NCBI RefSeq assembly: GCF_025869345.1
Contig: NZ_JAOZVW010000071.1
Location: forward strand, 1 to 45,482
Direction: 5' to 3'
Source of the DNA: Sphingopyxis sp.
GTDB lineage: Bacteria; Pseudomonadota; Alphaproteobacteria; Sphingomonadales; Sphingomonadaceae
Length of the DNA stretch: 45,482 nt
The notes beneath the pieces were generated by a model. It was not told where the DNA came from. It saw only the letters and a program-made list of their open reading frames with translations, and ran no database searches. Position numbers and translations under genes: made by a program. Positions within the stretch are counted from its first letter, which is position 1. Each line of letters begins with the position of its first letter. This document shows positions 17,518 through 25,332 of this stretch, one piece after another.

Positions 17518-20500
17518 TCAGTTCCCGAAACCGATGCTCAGCTTGATGTAGGGACCGTGGATCGTGCGGTCATATTTCCCCGGACCATCCGCCCCGCCGC
17601 CATCGATGGCGTTGAAATAGCGATCCCAGCGATACCCCGCCTTCACCCCCACGCGCCCGATGCTGTAGGACAGGCCGGCCGCAGCGCCGAGCGTCGGGAC
17701 GGTGACGCTGTTGCGGCGGGCGATGCTGACTTGGGTGGTGGTTTCCGTATCCGGCGACCTCATATATCCCACTGCAATATTGATGCGCCGCACGACATCT
17801 GCAGGTGACGTGCTCTCAGCCCAGAATTCGTCGGTTTCCTCTGCCGTGATGTTGGATTTCTGACGGCCGAAGAGCAAACCTCCCGTCAGCGCCCAGTCGA
17901 AACCGATGACTCCGGTTTCGGGAGTCCCGAAGAGGTCGGCAGTGCCATCCCAGCGGACAATCGGACCAACACCGTGGAATTCGCGCTTGATATCGGCATA
18001 GCTTTGATAGCGATGGAAGGCCGCCATCCGCAGGAGAATGTTATTTTCTTGCACGTTATCCGGGATGCCAAATATGTCGAGTGATGTATCATCCTGTAAA
18101 TCGGTGTAACGCGCGCCAATCCCAATGAAGCTGTGTACACGCGGCGACAGATCGATGGCGTGACTGAAAATAAGATCGCCGATCAAATGCTTCTGGCTAT
18201 CGACGGCTCCAACGTCAGACCAATTGGTGAAGACTGGCCGTATACTGGTACAGTCATCGATATTGGAAGGGTTGCTGAAAGCGCAGATGGGATCGCCGAC
18301 CTTTTCCGCACGACCGCGCCGATTTTGTCCATCCTTGCCATAGCGAAGCTCGGCGGTCAGTTTCCAGGGACTGTCGTTCGGCTGGACAATCACCGCGAGG
18401 TCGGTGCTGTCCCGCCAGGCCTGCGGACGATGCGCCTGAATCGGAGTAAACGCGTCGATGTCCGCCGGATAGGCGTCGGCGAAGGTTGGGCGATAGGGAG
18501 CATTACCGCCACCATGCCGCAGCAGCTCGACCCCACCCTCGATCGTCACGTCCCACGGCGTTCCGGGCTTATGGGGGTGATTGGCACCGCCGAAGCCGAA
18601 AGGAAGCCCCGAAAATTCCTTGGTCACGCGCAGACCATAACGGCGCGGTTCGGTGAGGAACATATTGGTGACGAGCTGGGTGTCGTCACTGAGAAGGAAG
18701 GCGCCGGTGATCGCGGTCCGGTTAAAGATATTCTTGACGTAGGCCATGATATTCCAGCCTGCCTCCGCATTGTGCAGTAGCAGCGCTGCGTTGACCGTGG
18801 TGTAGGGCTTGATGCGGTCATAGTCGGGACGGTTGAAGACGCGCGCCCAGCTTTTGCCCTGATAATAATAGTCGCCGTGCAGCGTCGCCAGCCAGCTCTT
18901 TCCGAGGGGAATGGTATAGTCTGCATTGATCGACACGGTGACGTGCGGCGCATTGGGAAGTTCGTTGCCCGATATGTCCGTGTAGAAGCCTTCGCCATTG
19001 TTCGGCGCGGTCGAGGGATCCCATCCACCATAACCCGGCTTCCACGCCAGCATCGAAAGCGGCCCACCCGTGGTCGGATTGGGGACATAGGGAGCTGCAG
19101 TCACGGGATCGTAGCCCAGTTGATAGGCCAGTTCGCATGGACCGGGATTGCCCCCGCTCATGCCACCGAGATTGATCAGTGCCGGGTCACCTGGCGTTCC
19201 GAAGTTAATGACGCCTGCCGGAACGACGCCTTGAAACAGGGCGGCCGGCAGGACGCAGTTTGACGGATAGGCAGGAAACGGCCGCACGACCACCCAGTCT
19301 GGATTGCCCGCTGTACGATCCATCAGGTCGACGGCCTGCGACCCCTTCCTCAGTTTGCTCCCCTGATAACCCATTTTCAGGCCAAGCTGAAAATTCTCCG
19401 TCGGGCTCCACAGCGATTCCAGTTCGGCTCCCCAGACCAACGTGTCGAAGTTCAGATTGACTGCCGACCGATCGACGATCTGCGAAATCTGATAGCCTTT
19501 GTAGTCATAGAAGAAGCCTGCCAAATTGACCGTCAGCGTGCGATTCAACAATTCGTTTTTAATGCCGATCTCGAACGCATTGACATACTCGGGGGCAAAC
19601 GTTTCGGGGCGGGTCGCAGATCGCCTGACGATCGCGTCGACCACGTCCGTCTTTCCGCCAAGTGGCAAAGCGTATGCCACCGTGCCAGTCGACGGCGGAT
19701 TGGCGCCGCCCGCCTTGTAGCCTCGGGATATCGAAGCATAGATCAAGGTGCTGTCGGTGAAGGACAGTTCGGGCTTCCAATCGAGACTGACCTTGCCCGT
19801 CGGCTTGACCCATTTTTGCTCGATCACTTTCGCGACCGAGGAACCGGCAGACTGCCCCGCAACAACCCAACTCGGAATGCGCGGCGCCTCCTTCTCATCG
19901 ACAGTAAGACGTCCGCCGATCGTGAATTTCAGCGTATCCGTAATGTCATAATAGGCTTCGCCAAAGGCAGCATAGGATGTCAGGTCATAAGGGTTGTTGC
20001 TAAGGAAATAATTGTGACCAAGATCGTTGAGGCTGCCGACGGGATTGGGGTCCATATAAACGCAGGTTGAAACTTCATAGGCCCGATTGGGATCGGGCGG
20101 CTGCAACCCGTTAGGCATACATTCCCGATTATCGCTGACACCGCCGACATAGGGCTTGTAGTCGATGCCAGGCCAACCTCTAGCTGTAGCCAGACTGAGT
20201 GAATTGAAGAAAACATAGAATTTCTCCCGCGTATCATAACGCAGGAAATTGGCGCCGATATTAAAATTGAACGGCCCGTCATTATTGGATGCCAGACGGA
20301 ATTCCTGCGCGAATTGTGTCGATTTGGCGGTGGAGAGGTCCATACCGACAAGCCGGTCCGCACAGCCCAATTGTGGATCACAGAAGATACCGGTTTTGAA
20401 TCGGCCATTGCCCGACGCTTCCTCCGGCGTCAGCACAACCGGCCCCTCTTCGAGAACGCCGGGGCGTCGATCATCGTAGAAGAAGGCACCGGAACGAGTA

Positions 20501-21744
20501 TTGAAACGATTGAAATCCTGCGTCGAAAAGATCTTGTCGGTTGAATAGGCAGTTTCGGAACTCAGCTTCAAATTGTCAGCCACATCCCAACCGAGCTGTA
20601 ATTCAAAGATGTTCGAACGCGCACGATAATGTGGCTCGATCGTTGACTCGATCTCGCGCAAATTTTGCGACTGGACACGACTGACATAAGGGTCCTTCAG
20701 CGCCACCGGTAAACCGATCGCGCCCAATGGGCCATAGTATGGAGCGGACAAGCCGTTTGGTGTCTGATAACTTTCTTCGGAATAGAAGCTCGACGGCAAA
20801 CACCCCTGGCTGAAAGTCGATTGGACCCCGCCAATATAGGTCCCCCCAGACTGCCCTCTATCGGGCAACGCCTGAAAATGCGTCACCGGAAACCCAGCGA
20901 CCTCGGTCCGTTCATCGGTCTTGCACAATTGCTTGCCCGAGCGCAGGCGGTCGTCGTTTTCGTTGAAATGTTCCCAGACGAAATTGGCCTCGAAATTATC
21001 GGTCGGGCGGAACAGCAGGCTGGCGCGCGTCGACCAGAGGTCGCGGCCATCGATCTGCTTGTCGGTGATGCTGTTGTGCACATAGCCGTCGCGCTTCGTC
21101 CACGCGCCCGCCAGGCGAAGCGCAACCTTGTCGTCGACGATCGGGATGTTGATCATCCCTTCGGTGCGGATCTGGTTGTAACTGCCGACGTCGACCGACA
21201 GCTTCGCCCCCGGTTCGAACTTCGGTTTCGCGGTCACCAGGTTGACGACGCCCGCGGTCGCGTTGCGGCCATAGAGCGTGCCCTGCGGGCCACGCAGGAT
21301 CTCGACCCGTTCGAGGTCGAAGAATTCCTGTTCGAAAAAGCGGTTGCGAATGAAGGGGGTGTTGTTGAGCGCGACACCGACCGCCGGGTCGGTGGTGACC
21401 GAGATCGCCTGCGTTCCGATGCCGCGGATCTGGATCGAATAGCCCGAAAAATTGGTCTTGGTGAAGGTCATGTTGGGAACCTGCGTCATAAGGTCGGGCC
21501 CGCCCGTCACCTGACGCGTCGTCAGTTCCTCCATCGTCACCGCGGTTACCGCAGCAGGCACGTCCTGGATCGATTCGGCGCGCTTGCGCGCGGTGACGAC
21601 GATCTCGTTGCTGCGCCCCTGCCCCTCCTCGGCTGCCGGCTTCTGTTCCGCCGCCTCCTCGGCGTGCGCCGGCATCGCCAGACACATCGAAACCGCGATC
21701 AGACTGACGGCCGCACCGGCCCGCGAGACGCTTCTCGACCCCAT
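17518..21744 (-). CDS. TonB-dependent receptor with a second C-terminal beta-barrel-like domain
   Basis: 1408 residues, nearly twice the normal receptor size. Signal peptide about 1-28 (ending PAHAEE), linker with EIVVTARKR, plug about 50-170 (QIRGIGTQ, LRGPQGTLYGRNATAGVVN), then a long barrel whose last strand, YGLRVTKEF, appears at about residue 1040. A normal receptor would end there. Here some 360 residues follow, rich in alternating aromatic strands (IGARYTDLQDD, FHGVGPIVRWDG, WALTGGLLFGRQ, VGVKAGYRWDRYF) and ending in GPYIKLSIGFGN; they resemble Lpg1974/Legionella-MOMP-type outer-membrane proteins. No stop or frameshift separates the parts. ATG 21744 follows GGGGAGGATGAT; the frame opens earlier, at 21834, over the operator. 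The barrel-coding part is visibly poorer in GC than the plug part. An operator palindrome overlaps its promoter region. Confidence 0.9.
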   Translation of the reverse strand: MGSRSVSRAGAAVSLIAVSMCLAMPAHAEEAAEQKPAAEEGQGRSNEIVVTARKRAESIQDVPAAVTAVTMEELTTRQVTGGPDLMTQVPNMTFTKTNFSGYSIQIRGIGTQAISVTTDPAVGVALNNTPFIRNRFFEQEFFDLERVEILRGPQGTLYGRNATAGVVNLVTAKPKFEPGAKLSVDVGSYNQIRTEGMINIPIVDDKVALRLAGAWTKRDGYVHNSITDKQIDGRDLWSTRASLLFRPTDNFEANFVWEHFNENDDRLRSGKQLCKTDERTEVAGFPVTHFQALPDRGQSGGTYIGGVQSTFSQGCLPSSFYSEESYQTPNGLSAPYYGPLGAIGLPVALKDPYVSRVQSQNLREIESTIEPHYRARSNIFELQLGWDVADNLKLSSETAYSTDKIFSTQDFNRFNTRSGAFFYDDRRPGVLEEGPVVLTPEEASGNGRFKTGIFCDPQLGCADRLVGMDLSTAKSTQFAQEFRLASNNDGPFNFNIGANFLRYDTREKFYVFFNSLSLATARGWPGIDYKPYVGGVSDNRECMPNGLQPPDPNRAYEVSTCVYMDPNPVGSLNDLGHNYFLSNNPYDLTSYAAFGEAYYDITDTLKFTIGGRLTVDEKEAPRIPSWVVAGQSAGSSVAKVIEQKWVKPTGKVSLDWKPELSFTDSTLIYASISRGYKAGGANPPSTGTVAYALPLGGKTDVVDAIVRRSATRPETFAPEYVNAFEIGIKNELLNRTLTVNLAGFFYDYKGYQISQIVDRSAVNLNFDTLVWGAELESLWSPTENFQLGLKMGYQGSKLRKGSQAVDLMDRTAGNPDWVVVRPFPAYPSNCVLPAALFQGVVPAGVINFGTPGDPALINLGGMSGGNPGPCELAYQLGYDPVTAAPYVPNPTTGGPLSMLAWKPGYGGWDPSTAPNNGEGFYTDISGNELPNAPHVTVSINADYTIPLGKSWLATLHGDYYYQGKSWARVFNRPDYDRIKPYTTVNAALLLHNAEAGWNIMAYVKNIFNRTAITGAFLLSDDTQLVTNMFLTEPRRYGLRVTKEFSGLPFGFGGANHPHKPGTPWDVTIEGGVELLRHGGGNAPYRPTFADAYPADIDAFTPIQAHRPQAWRDSTDLAVIVQPNDSPWKLTAELRYGKDGQNRRGRAEKVGDPICAFSNPSNIDDCTSIRPVFTNWSDVGAVDSQKHLIGDLIFSHAIDLSPRVHSFIGIGARYTDLQDDTSLDIFGIPDNVQENNILLRMAAFHRYQSYADIKREFHGVGPIVRWDGTADLFGTPETGVIGFDWALTGGLLFGRQKSNITAEETDEFWAESTSPADVVRRINIAVGYMRSPDTETTTQVSIARRNSVTVPTLGAAAGLSYSIGRVGVKAGYRWDRYFNAIDGGGADGPGKYDRTIHGPYIKLSIGFGN

Positions 21745-21812
21745 ATCATCCTCCCCTGAAGACGGCGGAATCTGGTCCGCCTGTTCTTGTTGCCCGATCA
21801 TGGTTTCGCAAA

Positions 21813-21828
21813 TTGACTTTGATGTCAA
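21813..21828. promoter_or_regulatory. Operator TTGACTTTGATGTCAA (site 2)
   Basis: Same palindrome as at 15578 with one mismatch in the arms (TTGACTT / ATGTCAA, TG spacer). It lies 69 bases before the large receptor's start. Read on the minus strand it supplies a TTGACA -35-like box, so repressor binding would silence the receptor. Confidence 0.65.
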
Positions 21829-21883
21829 TATCAAAATCCGGCGAGCCGCGCAGTTTGCGGGAATCCACCGATTTCCTCTCCTT

Positions 21884-21986
21884 CGTCATGCTGAACTCGT
21901 TTCGGCATCCATGGTCCACCTTCTCAGTTTAGGCTGCCTTTTCTGCATGATTCGGCCATGGATGCTGAAACGAGTTCAGCATGACG
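21884..21986. repeat. 31-bp inverted repeat with 41-bp loop
   Basis: Left arm 21884-21914 and right arm 21956-21986 are reverse complements with a single mismatch (CGTCATGCTGAACTCG at the outer ends, CCATGG at the inner ends). It lies between two divergent promoters, so it is not a terminator for either gene. Elements beginning GTCATGCTGAAC are widespread in sphingomonads, and this looks like a mobile REP/MITE-like element. Confidence 0.85.
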
Positions 21987-22043
21987 GAAAGGGCGAGGCA
22001 GGAGATTCCCGCACGCCCCTTGGGCGCCCCTGGCACTTTTATA

Positions 22044-22073
22044 TTGACATCGATGTATAACTCTTCCTATTTT
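22044..22073 (+). promoter_or_regulatory. Candidate promoter with overlapping operator (site 3)
   Basis: TTGACA (22044-22049) and TATTTT (22068-22073) are spaced by 18 bases, a plausible sigma70-type promoter for the ferritin-like/SDR/BVMO operon. The -35 box begins an imperfect copy of the palindrome (TTGACAT-CG-ATGTATA, 22044-22059), and site 4 overlaps the -10 box, so a repressor would cover both elements. Confidence 0.5.
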
Positions 22074-22089
22074 GACATCATTGTCAAAA
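22070..22089. promoter_or_regulatory. Operator TTTTGACATCATTGTCAAAA (site 4)
   Basis: Perfect 8-bp arms around TCAT, the longest palindrome of the set, centred 23 bases before the start of the ferritin-like gene, between its -10 box and ribosome site. Its placement is typical of TetR-type repression. Confidence 0.7.
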
Positions 22090-22102
22090 CGGAGTCGAAC
22101 CC

Positions 22103-22966
22103 ATGACCCTCGAAAAACGCCTTTCATCCAAGAGCCCCGACGACCTGTCGATCACCATCCGCAACCTCCGCTTCCGGTTCGATGGCAACGCGCGAAGCCG
22201 GCGCTGGTGGCATGGCGGCGATCCGGTCGCGACCGCCTTTTTCAACGCGCTGTCGGCGACCTTCCCCGATGGCGAGAAATTCTTCATGGACAGCGTGCGC
22301 GAATATCGCCACCTGACCAGCGAGCCGCTGCGCTCGCAGATCAAGGATTTCGTCGGCCAGGAAGCGGTGCACAGCCGCGAGCATCGCGAATTCAACGCGC
22401 TCGCCACCGACGCCGGTTACGACATCGCCAGGCTCGAGGCGCGGACGCAGCGCGTCATCGCGCTCGGCAAGCGCAATGCAAAGATACGGCAGCTCGCGGC
22501 GACCTGCGCGCTCGAACATTTCACCGCGATCCTCGCCCACGCGCTGCTCGAAGCGGACAGCACCGACCTCGCCGGCGCGCCCGACGAGGCGAAGCGCATG
22601 TGGAGCTGGCACGCGATGGAGGAGCTCGAGCACAAGGCGGTCGCCTTCGACACGATGATGGTCGCGACGCGAAACTGGTCGTCGCCGCGGCGCTACCTTC
22701 TGCGCACCGTCACGATGGTCGCGAGCACGCTGCTCTTTTTCTGGACGATCGGCGCCAATATGGCCTCGCTCTATCGCGAGGACCGCATCAACACGCCCGC
22801 GACCTGGTGGCGGACCGCCAAATATCTGCTGGGCAAGCCCGGCGTGCTCCGCCGCTGCTTCTTTCCCTATCTGCAATATTACCGGCCGGGCTTTCATCCC
22901 TGGGACCATGACGACCGCGACCTGCTGACCGCGACCGAGGCGAAATACGGGCTGGCCGCCGCCTGA
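22103..22966 (+). CDS. 'Metal-dependent hydrolase' family protein with ferritin-like ExxH motifs
   Basis: 287 residues, matching the family usually named predicted metal-dependent hydrolase (PF10118/COG3687 type, recognised by eye). The chain is almost wholly helical and carries the ligand pattern of a ferritin-like diiron carboxylate centre: Glu58 or Glu67 in helix 1, Glu87-x-x-His90 in helix 2, Glu138 in ALEHF, Glu174-x-x-His177 in MEELEH. A hydrophobic segment at about 201-218 (VTMVASTLLFFWTIGANM) suggests membrane contact. Diiron oxygenation would fit the neighbours better than hydrolysis, but this is inference. CGGAG precedes ATG 22103. First gene of a three-gene operon; the SDR start overlaps its stop. 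Confidence 0.85.
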   Translation: MTLEKRLSSKSPDDLSITIRNLRFRFDGNARSRRWWHGGDPVATAFFNALSATFPDGEKFFMDSVREYRHLTSEPLRSQIKDFVGQEAVHSREHREFNALATDAGYDIARLEARTQRVIALGKRNAKIRQLAATCALEHFTAILAHALLEADSTDLAGAPDEAKRMWSWHAMEELEHKAVAFDTMMVATRNWSSPRRYLLRTVTMVASTLLFFWTIGANMASLYREDRINTPATWWRTAKYLLGKPGVLRRCFFPYLQYYRPGFHPWDHDDRDLLTATEAKYGLAAA

Positions 22967-23820
22967 TGCGTTACGATCTTGCGGGGCGCACCGTCGTCCT
23001 GACCGGCGCCGCGAGCGGCATCGGCGCCGCGCTGGCGAGCCATCTCGCCGCGCGCGGATGCCGGTTAGTGCTGGTGGACCGCGACCGGACGATGCTCGAA
23101 CTGGTTGCGGCGCCGCTGGGAACGGCGGTGTCGAGCCTCCACGGAGTCGACGTGACCGACCGCGCGGCCGTCGCGGGGCTGCCCGCCGAGATATTGGGCA
23201 GCGACGGCATCGCGCATGTCGACATCCTCATCAACAACGCCGGCATCGCCGCCATGGGGCGCTTCGACCAGCTCAGCCTCGACGAGTTCGACCGGGTGAT
23301 GGCGGTCAATTTCGGCGGCGTGCTGGCGATGACCAAAGCCTTTCTGCCGCACCTCGGCCCCGATGCCCGGATCGCCAACCTCTCCAGCCTGTTCGGCCTG
23401 ATCGCGCCGCCCGGCCAGCTTCCCTATGTGACCAGCAAGTTCGCGGTGCGCGGTTTCACCGAAGCGCTGCGGCACGAGCTTGCCGGGATCGGGATCAAGG
23501 TCACCGCGATCCATCCGGGCGGCGTCCGCACCGCGATCGCGCGCAATGCGGAGATCGCGGGCGCGATCGACCCCGGCCGCGCCCAGGCGGCAACGGCGGC
23601 GTTCGGAAAGCTGCTGCGGATGGAGCCCGATCGCGCCGCTGCCCTGATCGTCCGCGCCGTCGAAAAAGGAAAACCGCGCCTGCTGATCGGCGGCGACGCC
23701 GTTTTCGGCGACCTGCTCGCGCGCATCGTCCCCGCCCGATACGGGCATGTGCTGCGCGCCCTGATGGGCGGCATGCGCGAGCATGTCGGGTCGATGGTGC
23801 GCGGGGGGCAAGCCTCGTGA
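22966..23820 (+). CDS. Short-chain dehydrogenase/reductase
   Basis: 284-residue classical SDR acting on an alcohol/ketone pair with NAD(P). Cofactor motif TGAASGIG at 13-20, Asp38 after the second strand (LVLVDRD), which favours NAD over NADP, NNAG at 90-93, and a catalytic Ser140/141, Tyr154, Lys158 set (YVTSK). Its length beyond residue 250 reflects an extra C-terminal helix. The ATG shares one base with the preceding stop and the next gene starts inside its own stop (GTGA), so the three are translationally coupled. It should provide the ketone consumed by the adjacent BVMO; Rv3085 plays a comparable SDR role in the mymA operon of Mycobacterium. Confidence 0.93.
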   Translation: MRYDLAGRTVVLTGAASGIGAALASHLAARGCRLVLVDRDRTMLELVAAPLGTAVSSLHGVDVTDRAAVAGLPAEILGSDGIAHVDILINNAGIAAMGRFDQLSLDEFDRVMAVNFGGVLAMTKAFLPHLGPDARIANLSSLFGLIAPPGQLPYVTSKFAVRGFTEALRHELAGIGIKVTAIHPGGVRTAIARNAEIAGAIDPGRAQAATAAFGKLLRMEPDRAAALIVRAVEKGKPRLLIGGDAVFGDLLARIVPARYGHVLRALMGGMREHVGSMVRGGQAS

Positions 23821-25325
23821 CTCCCATCGAACCCGAAGACCGCGTCGAGGTGCTGATCGTCGGTGCGGGGTTCAGCGGACTTTGCCTCGGCGCGCGGCTC
23901 GTTCGCGAGGGGCAGCGGGATTTCGTCATCCTTGAAAAGGGCGACAGCGTCGGCGGCACCTGGCGCGACAATCGCTATCCGGGGTGCGCCTGCGACATTC
24001 CCTCGCATCTCTATTCGCTCTCGTTCGGGCCGCGGCCCGACTGGTCGCGCTATTATCCGACCCAGCCCGAACTGTTCGCCTATCTGGAGGAGGTCGCGCG
24101 CCACTTCGATCTCGGCCCGCACCTGCGGCTGAATACCGCCTTCGCCGACGCCGAATGGGACGCCGGCGAATCGCTTTGGCGGGTGCGGACGCGCGACGGA
24201 CGACTGTTCAAGGCCGCGGTGCTCGTCTCGGCGATCGGGGCGCTGCATGTGCCCGAGAAGCCCGCCATCGCAGGGATCGAAACCTTCCCCGGGGCGGTCT
24301 TTCACTCCGCCGAATGGCCGGCCGATTTCGATGCGGCCGGGCGGCGCATCGCAGTCGTCGGAACCGGCGCCAGCGCGATCCAGTTCGTGCCCGAGCTGGC
24401 GAAACGGGCGCGGTCGCTTACTCTATTCCAGCGCACCGCCCCGTGGGTGCTGCCGAAATTCGACCGGCCGATCGGGGCGCTGCAACGCGCCGCGCTCCGC
24501 CATCTGCCCGGCTACCGGCGACTGCTGCGTGCGAGCCTCTATTGGCTGCACGAAGCGCAGCTGCTGGTCTTTACCGGCGGGAAGCGGCTGCGCCGTCTCG
24601 CGCGCCGGCACGGCGAACGGATCATCGCCCGCGCGATCCCCGATGAGGCGCTTCGCACCGCCGTGACGCCGGCCTATGATCTCGGCTGCAAGCGCACATT
24701 GCTCTCCAACGACTATTATCCGGCGCTCGCCGCCCCGAATGTTTCGGTCAACACCGGCGGCATCGCGCGGGTCGAGCATAATCAGGTCGTGACCGCGAGC
24801 GGCGAGCGCGTCACGGCCGATACGATCATCTTCGGAACCGGCTTTCAGGTCGTCGAGTCGCTGAAACGGCTCGATATTCGGGGAGTGGGGGGCGCGCGGC
24901 TCGCCGAGGCTTGGCGGGACGGCCCCGCCGCCTATCTGGGCCTGTCGGTTCCGGCTTTCCCGAACTTCTTCCTGATGCTCGGTCCCAACACCGGGCTCGG
25001 GCATAATTCGCAGATCCTGATGATCGAGGCGCAGGCCGAGCATATCATCCGGGCGCTGCGCTGGATGCGACGCTCGGGCGCAGCCGCGATCGAGGTGTCC
25101 GCCGCGCGCGCCGCCGCCTTCGACCGCGACACCCAGCGCCGGCTGCGCACCAGTGTCTGGGCGCGGGGCGGCTGCCAAAGCTGGTATCAGGATCTCACCG
25201 GCCGCGTCGTCGCACTGTGGCCGCGCTCGACGTTTCTTTACATCCTGCTCTGCCGGCGGCGCAAAGCCGGGGAATATGGCATCGTTGCCCGCGCCTCGTC
25301 GCAAGCGCGGGTGGCCGCGCCGTGA
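23817..25325 (+). CDS. Baeyer-Villiger-type flavin monooxygenase
   Basis: 502-residue class B flavoprotein monooxygenase that converts a ketone into an ester or lactone using NADPH and oxygen. The FAD Rossmann motif GAGFSG is at 16-21, followed by GGTWRDNRYPGCACDIPSHLY; the BVMO fingerprint FxGxxxHxxxW is exact (Phe157, Gly159, His163, Trp167, then Pro), and the NADPH motif GTGASA follows. Near the C-terminus FFLMLGPNTGLGHNS is typical. The start is GTG 23817, overlapping the SDR stop as GTGA; longer open frame upstream is only antisense-like reading of the SDR gene. Without the all-helical extension of cyclohexanone enzymes it resembles the MymA/EthA-like group. It ends 7 bp before the convergent CLC gene. 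Confidence 0.95.
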   Translation: MTPIEPEDRVEVLIVGAGFSGLCLGARLVREGQRDFVILEKGDSVGGTWRDNRYPGCACDIPSHLYSLSFGPRPDWSRYYPTQPELFAYLEEVARHFDLGPHLRLNTAFADAEWDAGESLWRVRTRDGRLFKAAVLVSAIGALHVPEKPAIAGIETFPGAVFHSAEWPADFDAAGRRIAVVGTGASAIQFVPELAKRARSLTLFQRTAPWVLPKFDRPIGALQRAALRHLPGYRRLLRASLYWLHEAQLLVFTGGKRLRRLARRHGERIIARAIPDEALRTAVTPAYDLGCKRTLLSNDYYPALAAPNVSVNTGGIARVEHNQVVTASGERVTADTIIFGTGFQVVESLKRLDIRGVGGARLAEAWRDGPAAYLGLSVPAFPNFFLMLGPNTGLGHNSQILMIEAQAEHIIRALRWMRRSGAAAIEVSAARAAAFDRDTQRRLRTSVWARGGCQSWYQDLTGRVVALWPRSTFLYILLCRRRKAGEYGIVARASSQARVAAP

Positions 25326-25332
25326 GCCGGCC

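Larger units (their letters stand above)
21745..22102. other. 358-bp divergent intergenic region
   Basis: Separates the large receptor (minus) from the ferritin-like/SDR/BVMO operon (plus). It holds, in order, an operator palindrome, a long inverted repeat, a candidate promoter with an overlapping imperfect operator, and a second operator. I see no small gene in it: the short frames read across the inverted repeat and lack ribosome sites. Confidence 0.7.

Noticed and set aside
21884..21986. The 31-bp inverted repeat as a terminator
   Set aside because: Both neighbouring genes are transcribed away from it and no T run follows the stem; it is better seen as a dispersed repeat.
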